From Arcanobacterium sp. (GTDB taxonomy: Bacteria; Actinomycetota; Actinomycetes; Actinomycetales; Actinomycetaceae): 64,000 bases of DNA. The notes beneath the pieces are model-generated. The model was not told the DNA's origin. It did not search any database and was given only the letters and a program-made list of their open reading frames with translations. Shown in pieces: positions 34,848 to 45,587 of the stretch. The position numbers and the translations under genes were made by a program. Position 1 is the first letter of the stretch, and each line of letters begins with the position of its first letter. Location of the stretch: NCBI GenBank assembly GCA_022768785.1, contig JALELI010000101.1, positions 18,637 through 82,636 of the forward strand, written 5' to 3'.

Positions 34848-36440
34848 ATGGCCACTTTAGCGAATGTTTTACACAATCCAGAGCTTCATCTCGTGCCCCT
34901 GTGGAATCCACATGCAGACCTTTCAGTGCGATGGGGAGCCGTCTCCGATCTCGAAAATCCCACCCCGTTTCTCGAAGGCGGAGAGCTGTTAATGACCACC
35001 AGTGCCGGCAATCCTCGCACCCCTGCTGCGTGGAAAAATTACGTTTCCAGACTCAAAAAAGCCGGAGTGGCCGCACTCGCTTTCGCCGTGGGTGAGTGGC
35101 GCACGGAAGTGCCGAGCGAGCTCATCGCCGCTGCCCGAGAGAGCGATATGAACCTCATTGAAGTGCCCGAAGACGAACGTTTCGTACATATCTCTCAAGT
35201 GCTAGCTCGCATGTTGGAAGACGAATCCAACGCCGCAACCCAACATCTCCAACGCGCCCAGCGGTCTTTGATCGCCGCCACCAGCCGGCTTGAGCCCACC
35301 ACAGCACTACTCGGCGCGCTCGCCCGAATCATTGATGGAGCAGTGATGCTGTACGTGGGCGATGCCCGAATCCACGCTGCCGGAATCACTAGCGCCCGCC
35401 CAGTTCCAGATTTCGTGATCGCACAGCTCAAAAAGCAACACCCACGCGGAGAGCGATCTTGGGCAATAATCGAACCAGAATTCACTGCTATTGGAATGAG
35501 TGTGGGGGCTGGAGAAGTGCTTGTGGCCTACACCAAATCGCTCTCCCAGTGGCAGCGTGCGGCGCTGTCTGACGGCGCTATTTTGCTTGAGAGCGTGCGC
35601 GCGCTGGAAAATCAGCAGCGAGAAAACCGCAGAAATCTCTACGCCCGAGCATTCGAACGGCTCAACGACGGCGATGTGTTTAGCTGCCGCGCAATTCTTT
35701 CCGTGATAGACGGTGAATATACAGTGCCCGAAAAGGTGAGCGCCTTGCATGCTCGCGGGTATCACCGCGCCCTCGTGGATCTCGGCGAAGAGCTTGTGCG
35801 CCGTCTACACACTCCTTTGCCCGAGAAAATTCATTCTCCACACGCTGAGCACACCGCAGGGCATTCTGCCGCATTTTCACAGGAGACTCCTCTACTGCCG
35901 CCCACACACTCCACAACCACAGAACCTTTCAGCAGCCTAGATGTGGTGATCCCCGCGAAGAGCGTTCCGCTGGCCTGTGCCGTGGTGAACGAATCGGGAA
36001 TACTCGCGGGATTCGGCACGGTGAGCGCCGGAAAATCTGCACACACTGCAGTGATGACGGCCCGTATCGCAGCTGAAAAAGCCCACCCGGATCGCACTGT
36101 GGTGATGTGGAATGAAATCTCCGGCGAAGGGCTGCTGCCGTTGCTCAACAACGAACGCCTATCCGCCTGGGCTGAAGCCTTTCTAGCGCCGTTAGAGCAA
36201 CACCCCGAACTCGCACAAGCGCTTGCCGTATTCATCTCCACAAATGGTAACCGCGGCGCAATGGCCGCAATACTAGGGGTGCACCGCAACACCGTTACCA
36301 CTCGTATATCCCACATCGAGCGGCTTCTGCATCGCAACCTCGCAGATCCTGCTTCCCGAGTGGAAGCCTGGGTGGCCTTGCGCTCACAAGCTGGATTTGC
36401 CGATTCAATCCGCGAATTTGGCTCACTTTCCGCAATGTGA
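34848..36440 (+). CDS. PucR-family transcriptional regulator, likely of the GABA locus
   Basis: A 530-residue regulator. The N-terminal PucR domain occupies residues 1-125 (TLANVLHNPELHLVPLW; GGELLMTTS; LIEVPED), a middle GGDEF-like/CdaR-type region follows, and the C-terminal HTH_30 domain is at about 460-520 with NRGAMAAILGVHRNTVTTRI. PucR proteins typically activate catabolic genes in response to the substrate. The ORF track start (GTG at 34833) lies within the operator palindrome, so ATG at 34848 is chosen. The middle contains a low-complexity Pro/Ser/His linker around residue 345. The divergent gabT-gdh operon is the expected target. Confidence 0.87.
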   Translation: MATLANVLHNPELHLVPLWNPHADLSVRWGAVSDLENPTPFLEGGELLMTTSAGNPRTPAAWKNYVSRLKKAGVAALAFAVGEWRTEVPSELIAAARESDMNLIEVPEDERFVHISQVLARMLEDESNAATQHLQRAQRSLIAATSRLEPTTALLGALARIIDGAVMLYVGDARIHAAGITSARPVPDFVIAQLKKQHPRGERSWAIIEPEFTAIGMSVGAGEVLVAYTKSLSQWQRAALSDGAILLESVRALENQQRENRRNLYARAFERLNDGDVFSCRAILSVIDGEYTVPEKVSALHARGYHRALVDLGEELVRRLHTPLPEKIHSPHAEHTAGHSAAFSQETPLLPPTHSTTTEPFSSLDVVIPAKSVPLACAVVNESGILAGFGTVSAGKSAHTAVMTARIAAEKAHPDRTVVMWNEISGEGLLPLLNNERLSAWAEAFLAPLEQHPELAQALAVFISTNGNRGAMAAILGVHRNTVTTRISHIERLLHRNLADPASRVEAWVALRSQAGFADSIREFGSLSAM

Positions 36441-36483
36441 TCTCGGCACTTTCTTCTTCCAGCCCTCGTATTTCTTTATATAT

Positions 36484-36597
36484 CTCACAGAGTGCCCTCT
36501 ATATATCTCGCAAAGTGCCCCGCGCTAGGGCATAATCCACTTTACGGAGCCGCGCATAGCCATAGCCCGTGATGCCCCCGCGCTAGGGCATAATCCA
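36484..36597. repeat. two direct repeats upstream of an MFS gene
   Basis: The 22-bp sequence CCCCGCGCTAGGGCATAATC CA occurs at 36518-36539 and again at 36576-36597; each copy includes TGCCC...GGGCA pairing. Just before, TATATATCTC(A/G)CA(G/A)AGTGCC is also present twice. These lie 90-200 bases upstream of the MFS start and could be regulator sites. Confidence 0.6.
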
Positions 36598-36672
36598 GAT
36601 CTGTGTGCGGCGATGATACGCCAATACCGCCCGCATATCGCACACACTTTTCCCTCAGCTCACGCACAATGC

Positions 36673-36678
36673 GATAAT
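36673..36678 (+). promoter_or_regulatory. -10 element of a possibly leaderless MFS transcript
   Basis: GATAAT ends nine bases before the ATG and no ribosome binding site is present, so transcription would begin at or next to the start codon. Confidence 0.35.
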
Positions 36679-36687
36679 GGTTCAGCT

Positions 36688-37989
36688 ATGAACACTCCCT
36701 CTGCGTCCCATTCTGAACACCGCCCCACACATCGCCAATCACTCACCGTTTTTATATGCGCTCTCAGCGTGTATGTACTTGCTATAGCTGCGCGCACTTC
36801 TCTTGGCATGACCGGCGTTACAGCCCTAGAGCGTTTTCACACTGACGCCACTGGCTTAGCTTTTTTCTCTACCCTGCAGCTGTTTGTGTATGGCGGAGCT
36901 CAAATCCCCATGGGAATCGCACTAGACCGCTTTGGCCCGCGCCGAATGCTCACCATCGGAGCCGTCATGGTGGCATGCGCACAGGCGGGAATGGCGCTTG
37001 CCCCCAGCTATGGGTGGGCCCTAGCGGTGCGGGCGCTCCTAGGAGCAGGAGATGCCACTGCCTTTATCTCTGTGCTGCGGCTCCTGCCATCATGGTTTTC
37101 CCCGCGCTTCGTGCCTCTACTCACACAAATTGCTTCACTCGCAGGAATGCTCGGGCAGCTCATTTCGGCGTATCCATTTCTCGCAGCCATACAAATTTTC
37201 GGCTGGCAGCCAACTTTTCTAGCTATGGCAGCACTTGGAGTAGGCACCGCTGCTATTAGCTCTCTGGGAGTGGCCAATTTTCCACACGAACGTCAGCTGC
37301 ATTCTGCCGATACACCGCACTCTTCTAGCACCCCTTGGCATATCGGGGGCAAGCTGCGCTCTATGTGGCATAACCCCTGGGTATGGTATGGATTTTTCAC
37401 ACATTGGAGCACCTCAGGCCTCACCATGGTATTCACGTTGCTGTGGGGCGTGCCGCTGCTCACCGAGGGAATGCATCTGAGCTCTGCCACAGCATCAGCA
37501 CTCATTGCCCTCATCGTATTCGGAAACGCCATCTCGGGCCTAGCCCTTGGGAAACTCTCAGCCAGCCACCCGCATGCGCGTTTCTCCGTGATCGTAGCGG
37601 CCCACGCCGCCCTCATGGGCGCATGGGTCTTGCTGCTGAGCCACCCGCAGCCACCGCACGAAGGGTGGGCCTTACTCTTAGTAGCAGTGATTTCTGTGGT
37701 GGGCATGGTGTCTATGTATGCATTCGACCTCGTGAGGGTTGGCACTCCCGCACAACACTTAGGAGTGGCTCTCGGCGCTGTCAATATGGGTGGTTTTTTA
37801 TGTGCCCTTATCAGCGTGCTAGCAATCGGAGAGATTCTCGATCTTCTCGCGCCCAACGGCGCGTGGGATTGGGCCACTATGCGTGCGGCCTGTGCAGTGC
37901 AGGCCGCACCCTGGATAATTGGCCTCATCGGCGTACTCATCGCAGATCAAGTATGCCGCCGCACTGCGCAGTACGCGGCAATGCGCTAG
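36688..37989 (+). CDS. MFS transporter, substrate unknown
   Basis: A 433-residue major facilitator with about 12 membrane segments. The motif A loop between segments 2 and 3 reads GIALDRFGPRRML, and the central cytoplasmic linker (residues 205-235) is His/Ser-rich. It resembles general MFS importers/exporters of small anions or metabolites but nothing fixes the substrate. The ORF track start lies 25 codons upstream; the ATG here follows a -10-like GATAAT and lacks a ribosome binding site. Downstream, gltD is convergent and a hairpin separates the two. Confidence 0.82.
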   Translation: MNTPSASHSEHRPTHRQSLTVFICALSVYVLAIAARTSLGMTGVTALERFHTDATGLAFFSTLQLFVYGGAQIPMGIALDRFGPRRMLTIGAVMVACAQAGMALAPSYGWALAVRALLGAGDATAFISVLRLLPSWFSPRFVPLLTQIASLAGMLGQLISAYPFLAAIQIFGWQPTFLAMAALGVGTAAISSLGVANFPHERQLHSADTPHSSSTPWHIGGKLRSMWHNPWVWYGFFTHWSTSGLTMVFTLLWGVPLLTEGMHLSSATASALIALIVFGNAISGLALGKLSASHPHARFSVIVAAHAALMGAWVLLLSHPQPPHEGWALLLVAVISVVGMVSMYAFDLVRVGTPAQHLGVALGAVNMGGFLCALISVLAIGEILDLLAPNGAWDWATMRAACAVQAAPWIIGLIGVLIADQVCRRTAQYAAMR

Positions 37990-38082
37990 CTCGCACACCG
38001 CAATATGCTCAGCTAGCACAGCCAAAATATGCAGCGAATGGCTCCTGCTGCCCACTCACCTCAGCTAGTTACACCCACAGTA

Positions 38083-38121
38083 CAGCTCACTATGCATGCA
38101 ATATTCTGCAATAGTGAGCTG
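38083..38121. terminator. inverted repeat between convergent MFS and gltD genes
   Basis: CAGCTCACTAT and ATAGTGAGCTG are exact reverse complements (11 bp) with a 17-base loop. Located between two convergent stop codons, it is a candidate bidirectional terminator. Confidence 0.5.
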
Positions 38122-38152
38122 CCGCCGCAGTGCCCAGCACAGGCCTGTGCGC

Positions 38153-39619
38153 TCACACAGCCAACTGCCGCTCCTGCGGCCCAATAGGGCGAGGCAATTT
38201 AGAACGGCCGGCCAAGAATTGATCCACCCCATGCGCACAAGAACGCCCTTCAGAGATGGCCCACACAATCAAACTCTGGCCTCGCCCGCAATCTCCACAT
38301 GCAAACACCCCGGGCACATTCGTGGCGTAGTGCTCATCACGCACGATATTGCCACGCCCATCGAGTTCCAGCCCGAGCTCGTCGATTACGCCGTGGCGCT
38401 CCGGCCCTAAAAAGCCCATCGCCAGCAGGCACAACTGCGCCGGAATTTCCCGTTCGGTGCCCACAACAGGGCGGAATCCGCCATCGCAGAATTCCACTTC
38501 CACGATTTCCAGGCCCGCTAGATTGCCAGCATTATCACCAATAAACCGTTGCGTATTCACTGAATAGAGCTTTTCTCCGCCCTCTTCATCAGCCGATGAG
38601 AGCTTAAAGAGCTTCGGATACGTGGGCCACGGCTGGCTAGCGGGCCGCTCCAGCGGCGGCTCAGGCATGATCTCCAAGGAGACAACTGATCGCGCCCCTT
38701 GCCGCAGCGCAGTTCCAATACAGTCGGCTCCGGTGTCTCCCCCACCGATCACCACCACATCTTTCCCTGTGGCCACAATCTGCTCGCTCACTTCTTCACC
38801 ACGGGCCGCACGATTGGCTTCAGGCAGATATTCCATCGCTTGATAGATACCGCGCAACTCCCGCCCCGGCACCTGCAAATCTCGAGGTTCTTTAGCTCCT
38901 GTGGCCACCACTACTGCTTCAAACATCTCGCTGAGCTCGCGAGCGCTAATATCCACACCGATTTCAGTGCCTGGCTTAAACTGTGTGCCCTCTAGCACCA
39001 TCTGTTTGAGGCGCCGATCGAGCACAGATTTTTCCATCTTGAATTCTGGAATCCCATAGCGTAGCAAACCGCCAATCGCATCGTCGCGTTCATACACCAC
39101 CACTGTGTGCCCTGCGCGAGTGAGCTGCTGTGCCGCTGCGAGGCCGGCCGGCCCAGAGCCAATCACCGCCACAGTTTTAGAGGTGTGCCACTCTGGCTGT
39201 TGCGGCACCACGCGCAGATCGTCCCAGCCTTTATCAATAATAGATACTTCCACATTTTTAATCGTCACTGGATCGCGGCTGATCCCCACCACGCATGCCA
39301 TTTCGCACGGTGCTGGGCACAGCCGGCCAGTAAACTCTGGAAAATTATTTGTGGCGTGTAGGCGCTCCAAAGCCGCCTGCCATTCACCGCGCCACACCAG
39401 ATCATTCCACTCTGGAATCAGATTCCCCAGCGGGCACCCATTATGGCAAAACGGAATCCCGCAATCCATGCATCGGCTCGCCTGATCCGTGATAATAGGT
39501 AACAGCGTTTTCCCCACAGCATCGGGGTAAACTTCACGCCAATCATGCACTCGTTCGGCCGGAGGCCGCTTTGTTGCCACTTCACGCGGCACCTTGATAA
39601 ATCCAGTTGGATCAGCCAC
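38153..39619 (-). CDS. gltD: glutamate synthase (NADPH) small subunit
   Basis: A 488-residue GltD. The N-terminal 4Fe-4S-binding cysteines are in [17 protein letters not shown] (about residues 51-67); FAD-binding [13 protein letters not shown] is near residue 155, and the NADPH-binding GGGDTGADC near residue 293. [19 protein letters not shown] near the end closes the FAD domain. It passes electrons from NADPH to the large subunit. It starts with GTG (GGAGG upstream) and overlaps the gltB stop by eight bases, ensuring equal synthesis of the two subunits. Confidence 0.96.
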   Translation of the reverse strand: MADPTGFIKVPREVATKRPPAERVHDWREVYPDAVGKTLLPIITDQASRCMDCGIPFCHNGCPLGNLIPEWNDLVWRGEWQAALERLHATNNFPEFTGRLCPAPCEMACVVGISRDPVTIKNVEVSIIDKGWDDLRVVPQQPEWHTSKTVAVIGSGPAGLAAAQQLTRAGHTVVVYERDDAIGGLLRYGIPEFKMEKSVLDRRLKQMVLEGTQFKPGTEIGVDISARELSEMFEAVVVATGAKEPRDLQVPGRELRGIYQAMEYLPEANRAARGEEVSEQIVATGKDVVVIGGGDTGADCIGTALRQGARSVVSLEIMPEPPLERPASQPWPTYPKLFKLSSADEEGGEKLYSVNTQRFIGDNAGNLAGLEIVEVEFCDGGFRPVVGTEREIPAQLCLLAMGFLGPERHGVIDELGLELDGRGNIVRDEHYATNVPGVFACGDCGRGQSLIVWAISEGRSCAHGVDQFLAGRSKLPRPIGPQERQLAV

Positions 39620-42600
39620 GAGCCACCTCCATTATCCGTTCCGTAACTTCTACTTCACTCAAACCTGCTGCCTCAGCCTGGCGCTTGGCATCGAGAATCC
39701 GCGCATAATCACGTGGCATCACTTTGAGGAACCGCTGTGTAAATTCTGTGCCAGCTCCAAGCTGTAGCAGCTCCCGAGCGCGTTCCGATCCAGTTTCTTG
39801 CTCGTAGTCGCTCAGAATCTCCCGCAATTCCTCAGCATCGGCGTCATCTAACACCACCGCATCAACAAGCTGTGTATTGAGCTTGGTAGGATCCAAATCC
39901 AGTATGTAGGCATACCCGCCGCTCATACCTGCAGCGAGATTTCTGCCGGTGGGCCCGAGAATCACGGCGCACCCGCCAGTCATATATTCGAGGCCATGAT
40001 CCCCTACGCCTTCCACCACGGCAGTAGCGCCAGAATTACGCACCGCAAAACGTTCACCTGCCTGGCCATGCACATAGATTTTGCCGCTGGTGGCACCATA
40101 TCCCACCACATTGCCAGCGATAATTTGCTCTGCAGGCACAAAAGGAGCATCAGCAGCGGGATTAACGATCACCACTCCGCCAGAGAGCCCTTTAGCGCAG
40201 TAATCGTTAGTGTCGCCCACGAGCCTCAGGGTGATGCCGCGCGGCACAAACGCACCAAAACTCTGGCCTCCCGTGCCCACAAGTGTGAAATCAATCGTGC
40301 CATCTGCGAAGCCCGCACCCTGGGTGGCGAGAGTGACGGCGTTACCGAGCATTGCTCCCACCGAGCGATCTACGTTGCGCACGGTGAGCGTTTCCACCAC
40401 TTTGCGGCCATTCACCAGCGCTGGCTGCGCTAAATCAATCAGCTCATTATCCAGGCTTTCTTCCAGGCCGTGATCTTGCTGCGTGGCATGATGCAGCTCG
40501 GTGTTAAACTCCGGCTGCGTTTGCGTGAGCAGTGGCTCCAAATCAATTCCCCGAGTTTTCCAATTGCCCACTGCCTCATCAATGGCTAATGAATCCACAT
40601 GCCCCACAGCTTCAGCGATAGAGCGAAAACCTAACTGCGCTAGAATCTCACGCACTTCTTGCGCAATGAAGTGGAAGAAATTCACCACATATTCCGGTTT
40701 GCCCGCAAACTTCTGGCGCAGCTGCGGATTTTGAGTGGCCACCCCAACCGGGCACGTGTCTTTATGGCACACACGCATCATCACGCAACCCATCGTCACC
40801 AGCGCTGTGGTGGCAAAACCGAACTCTTCAGCACCAAGCAGCGCAGCGATCACCACATCACGGCCAGTTTTGAGCTGGCCATCACACTGCACCACAATGC
40901 GATCTCGCAGACCATTGAGCAACAACGTCTGCTGAGTCTCCGCTAAGCCAAGCTCCCAAGGCGCCCCAGCGTGTTTGATCGAATTCAACGGAGCTGCTCC
41001 GGTGCCGCCGTCATGCCCAGAAATCAGCACCACATCGGCTTTAGCTTTCGCCACTCCCGCAGCTACTGTGCCCACGCCCACTTCACTCACGAGCTTCACA
41101 TGCACTCGTGCTTTCGGATTTGCGCACTTCAAATCATGAACTAGCTGCTTAAGATCTTCAATCGAATAAATATCGTGATGTGGCGGTGGAGATATCAGGC
41201 CAATGCCAGTGGTGGAATGGCGAGTTTTAGCAATCCACGGATACACTTTACGGCCCGGCAAATGCCCACCCTCGCCAGGTTTAGCTCCCTGTGCCATTTT
41301 AATCTGCAGATCGGTGGCATAGGTGAGGTATTCACTGGTCACCCCGAAGCGCCCAGACGCCACTTGTTTAATCGCGCTGCAGCGTTCTGGATCGTGCAAA
41401 CGCTCGGGATCTTCGCCACCCTCACCCGTATTGGAGCGCGCATGAATCATATTCATGGCCTTAGCAAGCGTTTCATGAGCTTCCATCGAGATAGAACCAT
41501 AGCTCATCGCTCCGGTGGAGAAGCGCTGCACAATGCTTTCTACCGGCTCCACTTCCGCAAGCGAAATAGGCTGGCGGCCAGTGAGTGCCGCACTCTTAAA
41601 TTTCAACATAGAGCGCAGCGTCATAATCCGTGAAGAATTCGCGTTAATTAATGCAGAATACTTCTTAAATTGCTCATAGGAATTGGTGCGAGTGGCCTGC
41701 TGCAAGCGAAACACCGATGCCGGATCAAACAAGTGCTGTTCACCCTCGCGGCGCCACTGGTATTCACCACCGGTTTCCAACGTGCGGTGCGCCAACGGAA
41801 TGCCATCATCGGGATAAGCCTGTAAATGCCGCGCGTGAATGCCAGCAGCGATCTCATCGAGCCCAACGCCGCCGATACGGCTCGCCGTACCCGTGAAATA
41901 ACGCTCCACAAGCGCTTGCGAGAGGCCCACTGCTTCAAAAATCTGAGCGCCGCTGTAAGAAGCCACTGTAGACACTCCCATTTTGCTCATAATGGAGAGC
42001 ACCCCTTTTTCCAGGGCCTGAATCACATTGCGGATAGCCATTTCGGGGGCTACGTGCACATAGCTTTCACGCCGCGCCAGATCCTCTGCGCTCTCAAAGA
42101 GCAGATAGGGGTTAATCGCAGAAGCTCCATACGCTAAGAGCAATGCCACATGATGCACTTCACGCACATCACCAGCTTCTACCACCAGGCCCACTTGCGT
42201 GCGAGTTTTTTCACGCACCAGATGATGATGAATAGCTGCAGTGAGCAGCAGCGATGGAATCGGAGCGAGATCAGCTTTGCCATGGCGATCTGAGAGCACA
42301 ATCGTGCAAGCCCCACCACGCACTGCCGCGCTCACCTCTTGGCAGAGCTCATCGAGCTTATTCTCCAGAGCGCGCCGGCCTCCGTTTACTTTGTATAACC
42401 CACGAATCACGTGCGTGGAAAATCCGGGAATAGAGCCATCACGATCCATGCGCACAATCTTTGCGAGCTGTTCCGAATCCACAATTGGCCCGTTCATCAC
42501 GATCTGCCGCGCAGATTCTGGAGCGGGGTCGAGAAGATTGCGCTCTCGCCCAATTGTGCAGGTGAGTGAGGTGACCATCTGCTCACGAATCGCATCGAGC

Positions 42601-44159
42601 GGAGGATTCGTCACCTGTGCAAAAAGCTGAGTGAAATTATCGAAAAGCAAATGCGGCCGTTCCGATAGCGCCGGCAGCGGCGTATCAGACCCCATCGAGC
42701 CGATTGGTTCTTTACCAGTATTAGCCATCGGCGCGATGAGCAGCCGCAACTCTTCTTGGGTGTATCCAAAAGATTGCTGACGGCGCGTAACAGATGAGTG
42801 CGAATGCACGATATGGGCGCGACCAGGGAGCTTATCGAGCTCGATTTTGTTGGCCGCCACCCACTGTGCATACGGAGCTGCGGCGGCGAGCTGACCTTTG
42901 ACGTCGTCATCGCTCAGCACTTGGTGGCGCTCAAGATCGATGAGAAACATTCGCCCCGGTGTGAGCCGCCCCTTGGAGATCACATCTTTGGGCTCGATTG
43001 GAAGCACTCCGGCCTCCGACGCAAACACCACCAAGCCATCGGCCGTTTGCCAATATCTTCCGGGGCGTAGGCCGTTTCGATCCATCGTGGCACCGATCAA
43101 GCTACCATCGGTGAATGTGATCGCCGCTGGGCCGTCCCACGGCTCCATGATGAACGAGTGATACTCATAGAAAGCGCGGCGGGCCGGGTCCATGTGTTCG
43201 TTCGATTGCCACGCTTCAGGCACCATCATCATCACTGCGTGTGGCAGCGAACGGCCACCCAGATGCAGCAGTTCCAGCACTTCATCAAAACTGGCTGAAT
43301 CTGAGCCTCCAGGGGTGCAGATTGGGAATATCTTATCGAGAGCACCGGGGAATTGGTGAGTGGTGAGCAATGCTTCTCGAGCCCGCATCCAGTTGCGATT
43401 GCCTTTGATTGTGTTGATCTCTCCGTTGTGTGCCATCATGCGGAAAGGGTGAGCAAGCTCCCAACTCGGAAACGTGTTGGTGGAAAATCTCGAATGCACT
43501 AATGCCAGCGCTGAGGCCATATTGGGATCGTGGAGCTCTGGAAATACCTCTTCGAGTTGGCTCGTGGTGAGCATACCTTTATACACTACTGTGCGCGCCG
43601 AGAGCGATGCGAAATAGATTCCCGCTTCATTTTGGGCTCGCTTACGAAGCACAAATGTGAATCGATCCAAATCAATTCCACTTTGGTATTCACGCCCAGC
43701 CACAAAGAGAAATTCCAAATGCGGCATTGATTCGAGGCTCACCGGAGAGAGTGACGCCGTGCACACCGGTACCTCGCGCCAGCCGAGCACATCGAGTTCA
43801 CAATCCTCTGCCAGCTGCTCAATCTGGGCTTTAGCAGCGGTGCGAGCAGCGGAATCTTGCGGGAAAAAGCCCATACCAACGGCGTATTCTCCGCGCTGCG
43901 GAAGGCTAAAATGCACCGCAGTGCGCATAAATTTATCGGGGATTTGCAGCAAGATCCCAGCGCCGTCTCCCACCCGCGAATCCACGCCCGTGGCTCCGCG
44001 GTGATCGAGATTGCGCAGCACTTCCAGCGCTTGCTCCACTGTGGAATGGCGCTGCTTCCCATCGAGATGAGCCACAAATCCCACGCCGCAGGCATCATGC
44101 TCATAGCTCGGATCGTAGAGCCCAACGGCTTCATGCCGCGGAAACTCAAAAGTGGCCAT
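39612..44159 (-). CDS. gltB: glutamate synthase large subunit
   Basis: A 1515-residue large subunit that makes two glutamates from glutamine and 2-oxoglutarate. The class II amidotransferase Cys is Cys24 in HDACGVGFV, so a 23-residue propeptide would be removed. The central domain and FMN/synthase domain follow ([47 protein letters not shown]), with the 3Fe-4S cysteines in [15 protein letters not shown] around residues 1125-1140, then the C-terminal beta-helix. The ORF track opens 35 codons earlier, but ATG at 44159 follows GGAGGAATC. Together with gltD, glutamate dehydrogenase and GabT it links GABA breakdown to nitrogen assimilation. Confidence 0.96.
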   Translation of the reverse strand: MATFEFPRHEAVGLYDPSYEHDACGVGFVAHLDGKQRHSTVEQALEVLRNLDHRGATGVDSRVGDGAGILLQIPDKFMRTAVHFSLPQRGEYAVGMGFFPQDSAARTAAKAQIEQLAEDCELDVLGWREVPVCTASLSPVSLESMPHLEFLFVAGREYQSGIDLDRFTFVLRKRAQNEAGIYFASLSARTVVYKGMLTTSQLEEVFPELHDPNMASALALVHSRFSTNTFPSWELAHPFRMMAHNGEINTIKGNRNWMRAREALLTTHQFPGALDKIFPICTPGGSDSASFDEVLELLHLGGRSLPHAVMMMVPEAWQSNEHMDPARRAFYEYHSFIMEPWDGPAAITFTDGSLIGATMDRNGLRPGRYWQTADGLVVFASEAGVLPIEPKDVISKGRLTPGRMFLIDLERHQVLSDDDVKGQLAAAAPYAQWVAANKIELDKLPGRAHIVHSHSSVTRRQQSFGYTQEELRLLIAPMANTGKEPIGSMGSDTPLPALSERPHLLFDNFTQLFAQVTNPPLDAIREQMVTSLTCTIGRERNLLDPAPESARQIVMNGPIVDSEQLAKIVRMDRDGSIPGFSTHVIRGLYKVNGGRRALENKLDELCQEVSAAVRGGACTIVLSDRHGKADLAPIPSLLLTAAIHHHLVREKTRTQVGLVVEAGDVREVHHVALLLAYGASAINPYLLFESAEDLARRESYVHVAPEMAIRNVIQALEKGVLSIMSKMGVSTVASYSGAQIFEAVGLSQALVERYFTGTASRIGGVGLDEIAAGIHARHLQAYPDDGIPLAHRTLETGGEYQWRREGEQHLFDPASVFRLQQATRTNSYEQFKKYSALINANSSRIMTLRSMLKFKSAALTGRQPISLAEVEPVESIVQRFSTGAMSYGSISMEAHETLAKAMNMIHARSNTGEGGEDPERLHDPERCSAIKQVASGRFGVTSEYLTYATDLQIKMAQGAKPGEGGHLPGRKVYPWIAKTRHSTTGIGLISPPPHHDIYSIEDLKQLVHDLKCANPKARVHVKLVSEVGVGTVAAGVAKAKADVVLISGHDGGTGAAPLNSIKHAGAPWELGLAETQQTLLLNGLRDRIVVQCDGQLKTGRDVVIAALLGAEEFGFATTALVTMGCVMMRVCHKDTCPVGVATQNPQLRQKFAGKPEYVVNFFHFIAQEVREILAQLGFRSIAEAVGHVDSLAIDEAVGNWKTRGIDLEPLLTQTQPEFNTELHHATQQDHGLEESLDNELIDLAQPALVNGRKVVETLTVRNVDRSVGAMLGNAVTLATQGAGFADGTIDFTLVGTGGQSFGAFVPRGITLRLVGDTNDYCAKGLSGGVVIVNPAADAPFVPAEQIIAGNVVGYGATSGKIYVHGQAGERFAVRNSGATAVVEGVGDHGLEYMTGGCAVILGPTGRNLAAGMSGGYAYILDLDPTKLNTQLVDAVVLDDADAEELREILSDYEQETGSERARELLQLGAGTEFTQRFLKVMPRDYARILDAKRQAEAAGLSEVEVTERIMEVARG

Positions 44160-44240
44160 GATTCCTCCTCGCCAGATACGCAATGAATAGCACCCGCGGC
44201 GCCGCTGTACCCGGCATTCCTCGTGCGCTCCATATCTCAT

Positions 44241-44258
44241 TATTTCGATATCAAGATA
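44241..44258. promoter_or_regulatory. MarR-box-like palindrome upstream of gltB
   Basis: The reverse strand reads TATCTTGATATCGAAATA, palindromic at seven of nine positions, and shares TATCTTGAT with the operator upstream of the MarR gene at 12.7 kb. It is about 85 bases before the gltB start. Function is conjectural. Confidence 0.3.
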
Positions 44259-44369
44259 AATCAATCGTAAAGAACGAGTATCTAGGACCTCTCTGCCCTA
44301 TCCACATTGTGATATCTGTGTCGATTGCGCCACACGGCGAGTGCTGAGCACTCAGAAAGAATGGCCTAC

Positions 44370-45377
44370 TTATGCGGGCCGCTGGTGTGGAGTGCGCTCC
44401 CACGTGAGCCGTGGATCTCGAATCACCACATCTCCGAGAGCAGCATCAATCGCGGCTAACACGTCGTCTCCCAGCTCAATATCCGCAGCCTCTACGTTTT
44501 CAGCAATCTGCTCTGGGCGCGAAGCCCCAATAATCGGAGCAGCCACATTAGGGTTGTGTAGCACCCACGCCAATGCAAGCTGCGCTTGAGTGATTCCCAG
44601 CTCCAACGCAATCGGCTTCAAGTGTGCCACCGCCTGCAAAATTGGCTCAGTGAGAAATGCCCCCATCATGCCACCCACTTTGCTGGCAGCGCGCGAATCC
44701 GCAGGAGCTGCCTCGCCGGGCAGGTATTTACCGGTGAGCACTCCTTGCGCAAGCGGGCTCCATACGATCTGCGAGATTCCCAACTCGTGCGATGTGGGAA
44801 TCACCTCTGGCTCAATCACCCGCCATAGCATCGAATACTGCGGCTGATTTGAAATCACCTGAAAGCCTAGTTCTCTGCTGAAATCATAGGCATAATGCAG
44901 CTGTTCTGCCGTCCATTCAGACACCCCAATATAGAGGGCTTTGCCCGCGTGCACCACATCGGCAAACGCCTGCATCGTCTCTTCAATCGGCGTTTCCACA
45001 TCAAACCGATGCGCCTGATACACATCTACATAATCTGTGTGCAATCGCTGGAGAGAATTGTCGATACTCTCCATAATGTGTTTGCGCGAGAGCCCCACAT
45101 CATTGTGCCCACCAGGCCCCACTGGCCAATAGACTTTTGTGAGAATCTCCAAGCTTTCACGGCGTAACCCCTTGATAGCTTTACCCAGCACTTTTTCCGC
45201 TTTTCCATTCGCATACACGTCAGCCGTGTCAAAAGTGGTGATCCCCGCATCGAGAGCTGCATGCACACAGGCGATGGCAGCGTCTTTATTAATTTGCTCC
45301 CCGTGTGTGAGCCAATTCCCTAAAATTATATTCGAAATTTTTAAGCCAGAGTGGCCAAGATACACATAATCCACCAT
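44370..45377 (-). CDS. aldo/keto reductase (KCNAB/YghZ-like)
   Basis: A 335-residue (alpha/beta)8 aldo-keto reductase of the potassium-channel-beta-subunit-like AKR branch. It has LGHSGLKISNIILGNW, the catalytic Asp and Tyr in FDTADVYANGKAE, Lys in ILTKVYWP and His in VYQAHRFD, and NADPH-binding IIGASRPEQIAENV. It probably reduces small aldehydes, for example methylglyoxal, in the cytoplasm. The ORF track start is 26 codons upstream; ATG at 45377 with AGGGTG upstream matches family starts. It lies downstream of the glycosyltransferase gene on the same strand, with a hairpin between. Confidence 0.9.
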   Translation of the reverse strand: MVDYVYLGHSGLKISNIILGNWLTHGEQINKDAAIACVHAALDAGITTFDTADVYANGKAEKVLGKAIKGLRRESLEILTKVYWPVGPGGHNDVGLSRKHIMESIDNSLQRLHTDYVDVYQAHRFDVETPIEETMQAFADVVHAGKALYIGVSEWTAEQLHYAYDFSRELGFQVISNQPQYSMLWRVIEPEVIPTSHELGISQIVWSPLAQGVLTGKYLPGEAAPADSRAASKVGGMMGAFLTEPILQAVAHLKPIALELGITQAQLALAWVLHNPNVAAPIIGASRPEQIAENVEAADIELGDDVLAAIDAALGDVVIRDPRLTWERTPHQRPA

Positions 45378-45463
45378 AAAAATCACCCTACCCGCCAACA
45401 CTGAATTTTGCAGTGCTAACTTATGTGCAAACAGGAAGCGGAAACGCCTGTGCACAATCTGCC

Positions 45464-45487
45464 GCTAGCAGCTTCACAGCTGCTAGC
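45464..45487. terminator. perfect 10-bp hairpin between glycosyltransferase and reductase genes
   Basis: GCTAGCAGCT and AGCTGCTAGC pair exactly over a TCAC loop, 100 bases after the glycosyltransferase stop. No T-run follows; termination is likely but unproven. Confidence 0.45.
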
Positions 45488-45587
45488 TCTCAACCACCAG
45501 CTATCCGCACTGGTTGTTCCGCATTAGTTATCCATTGCTAGCTAGTTATCTACGCTGCCCTCACTTGCAGTTCCTCTGCCTTGCACC

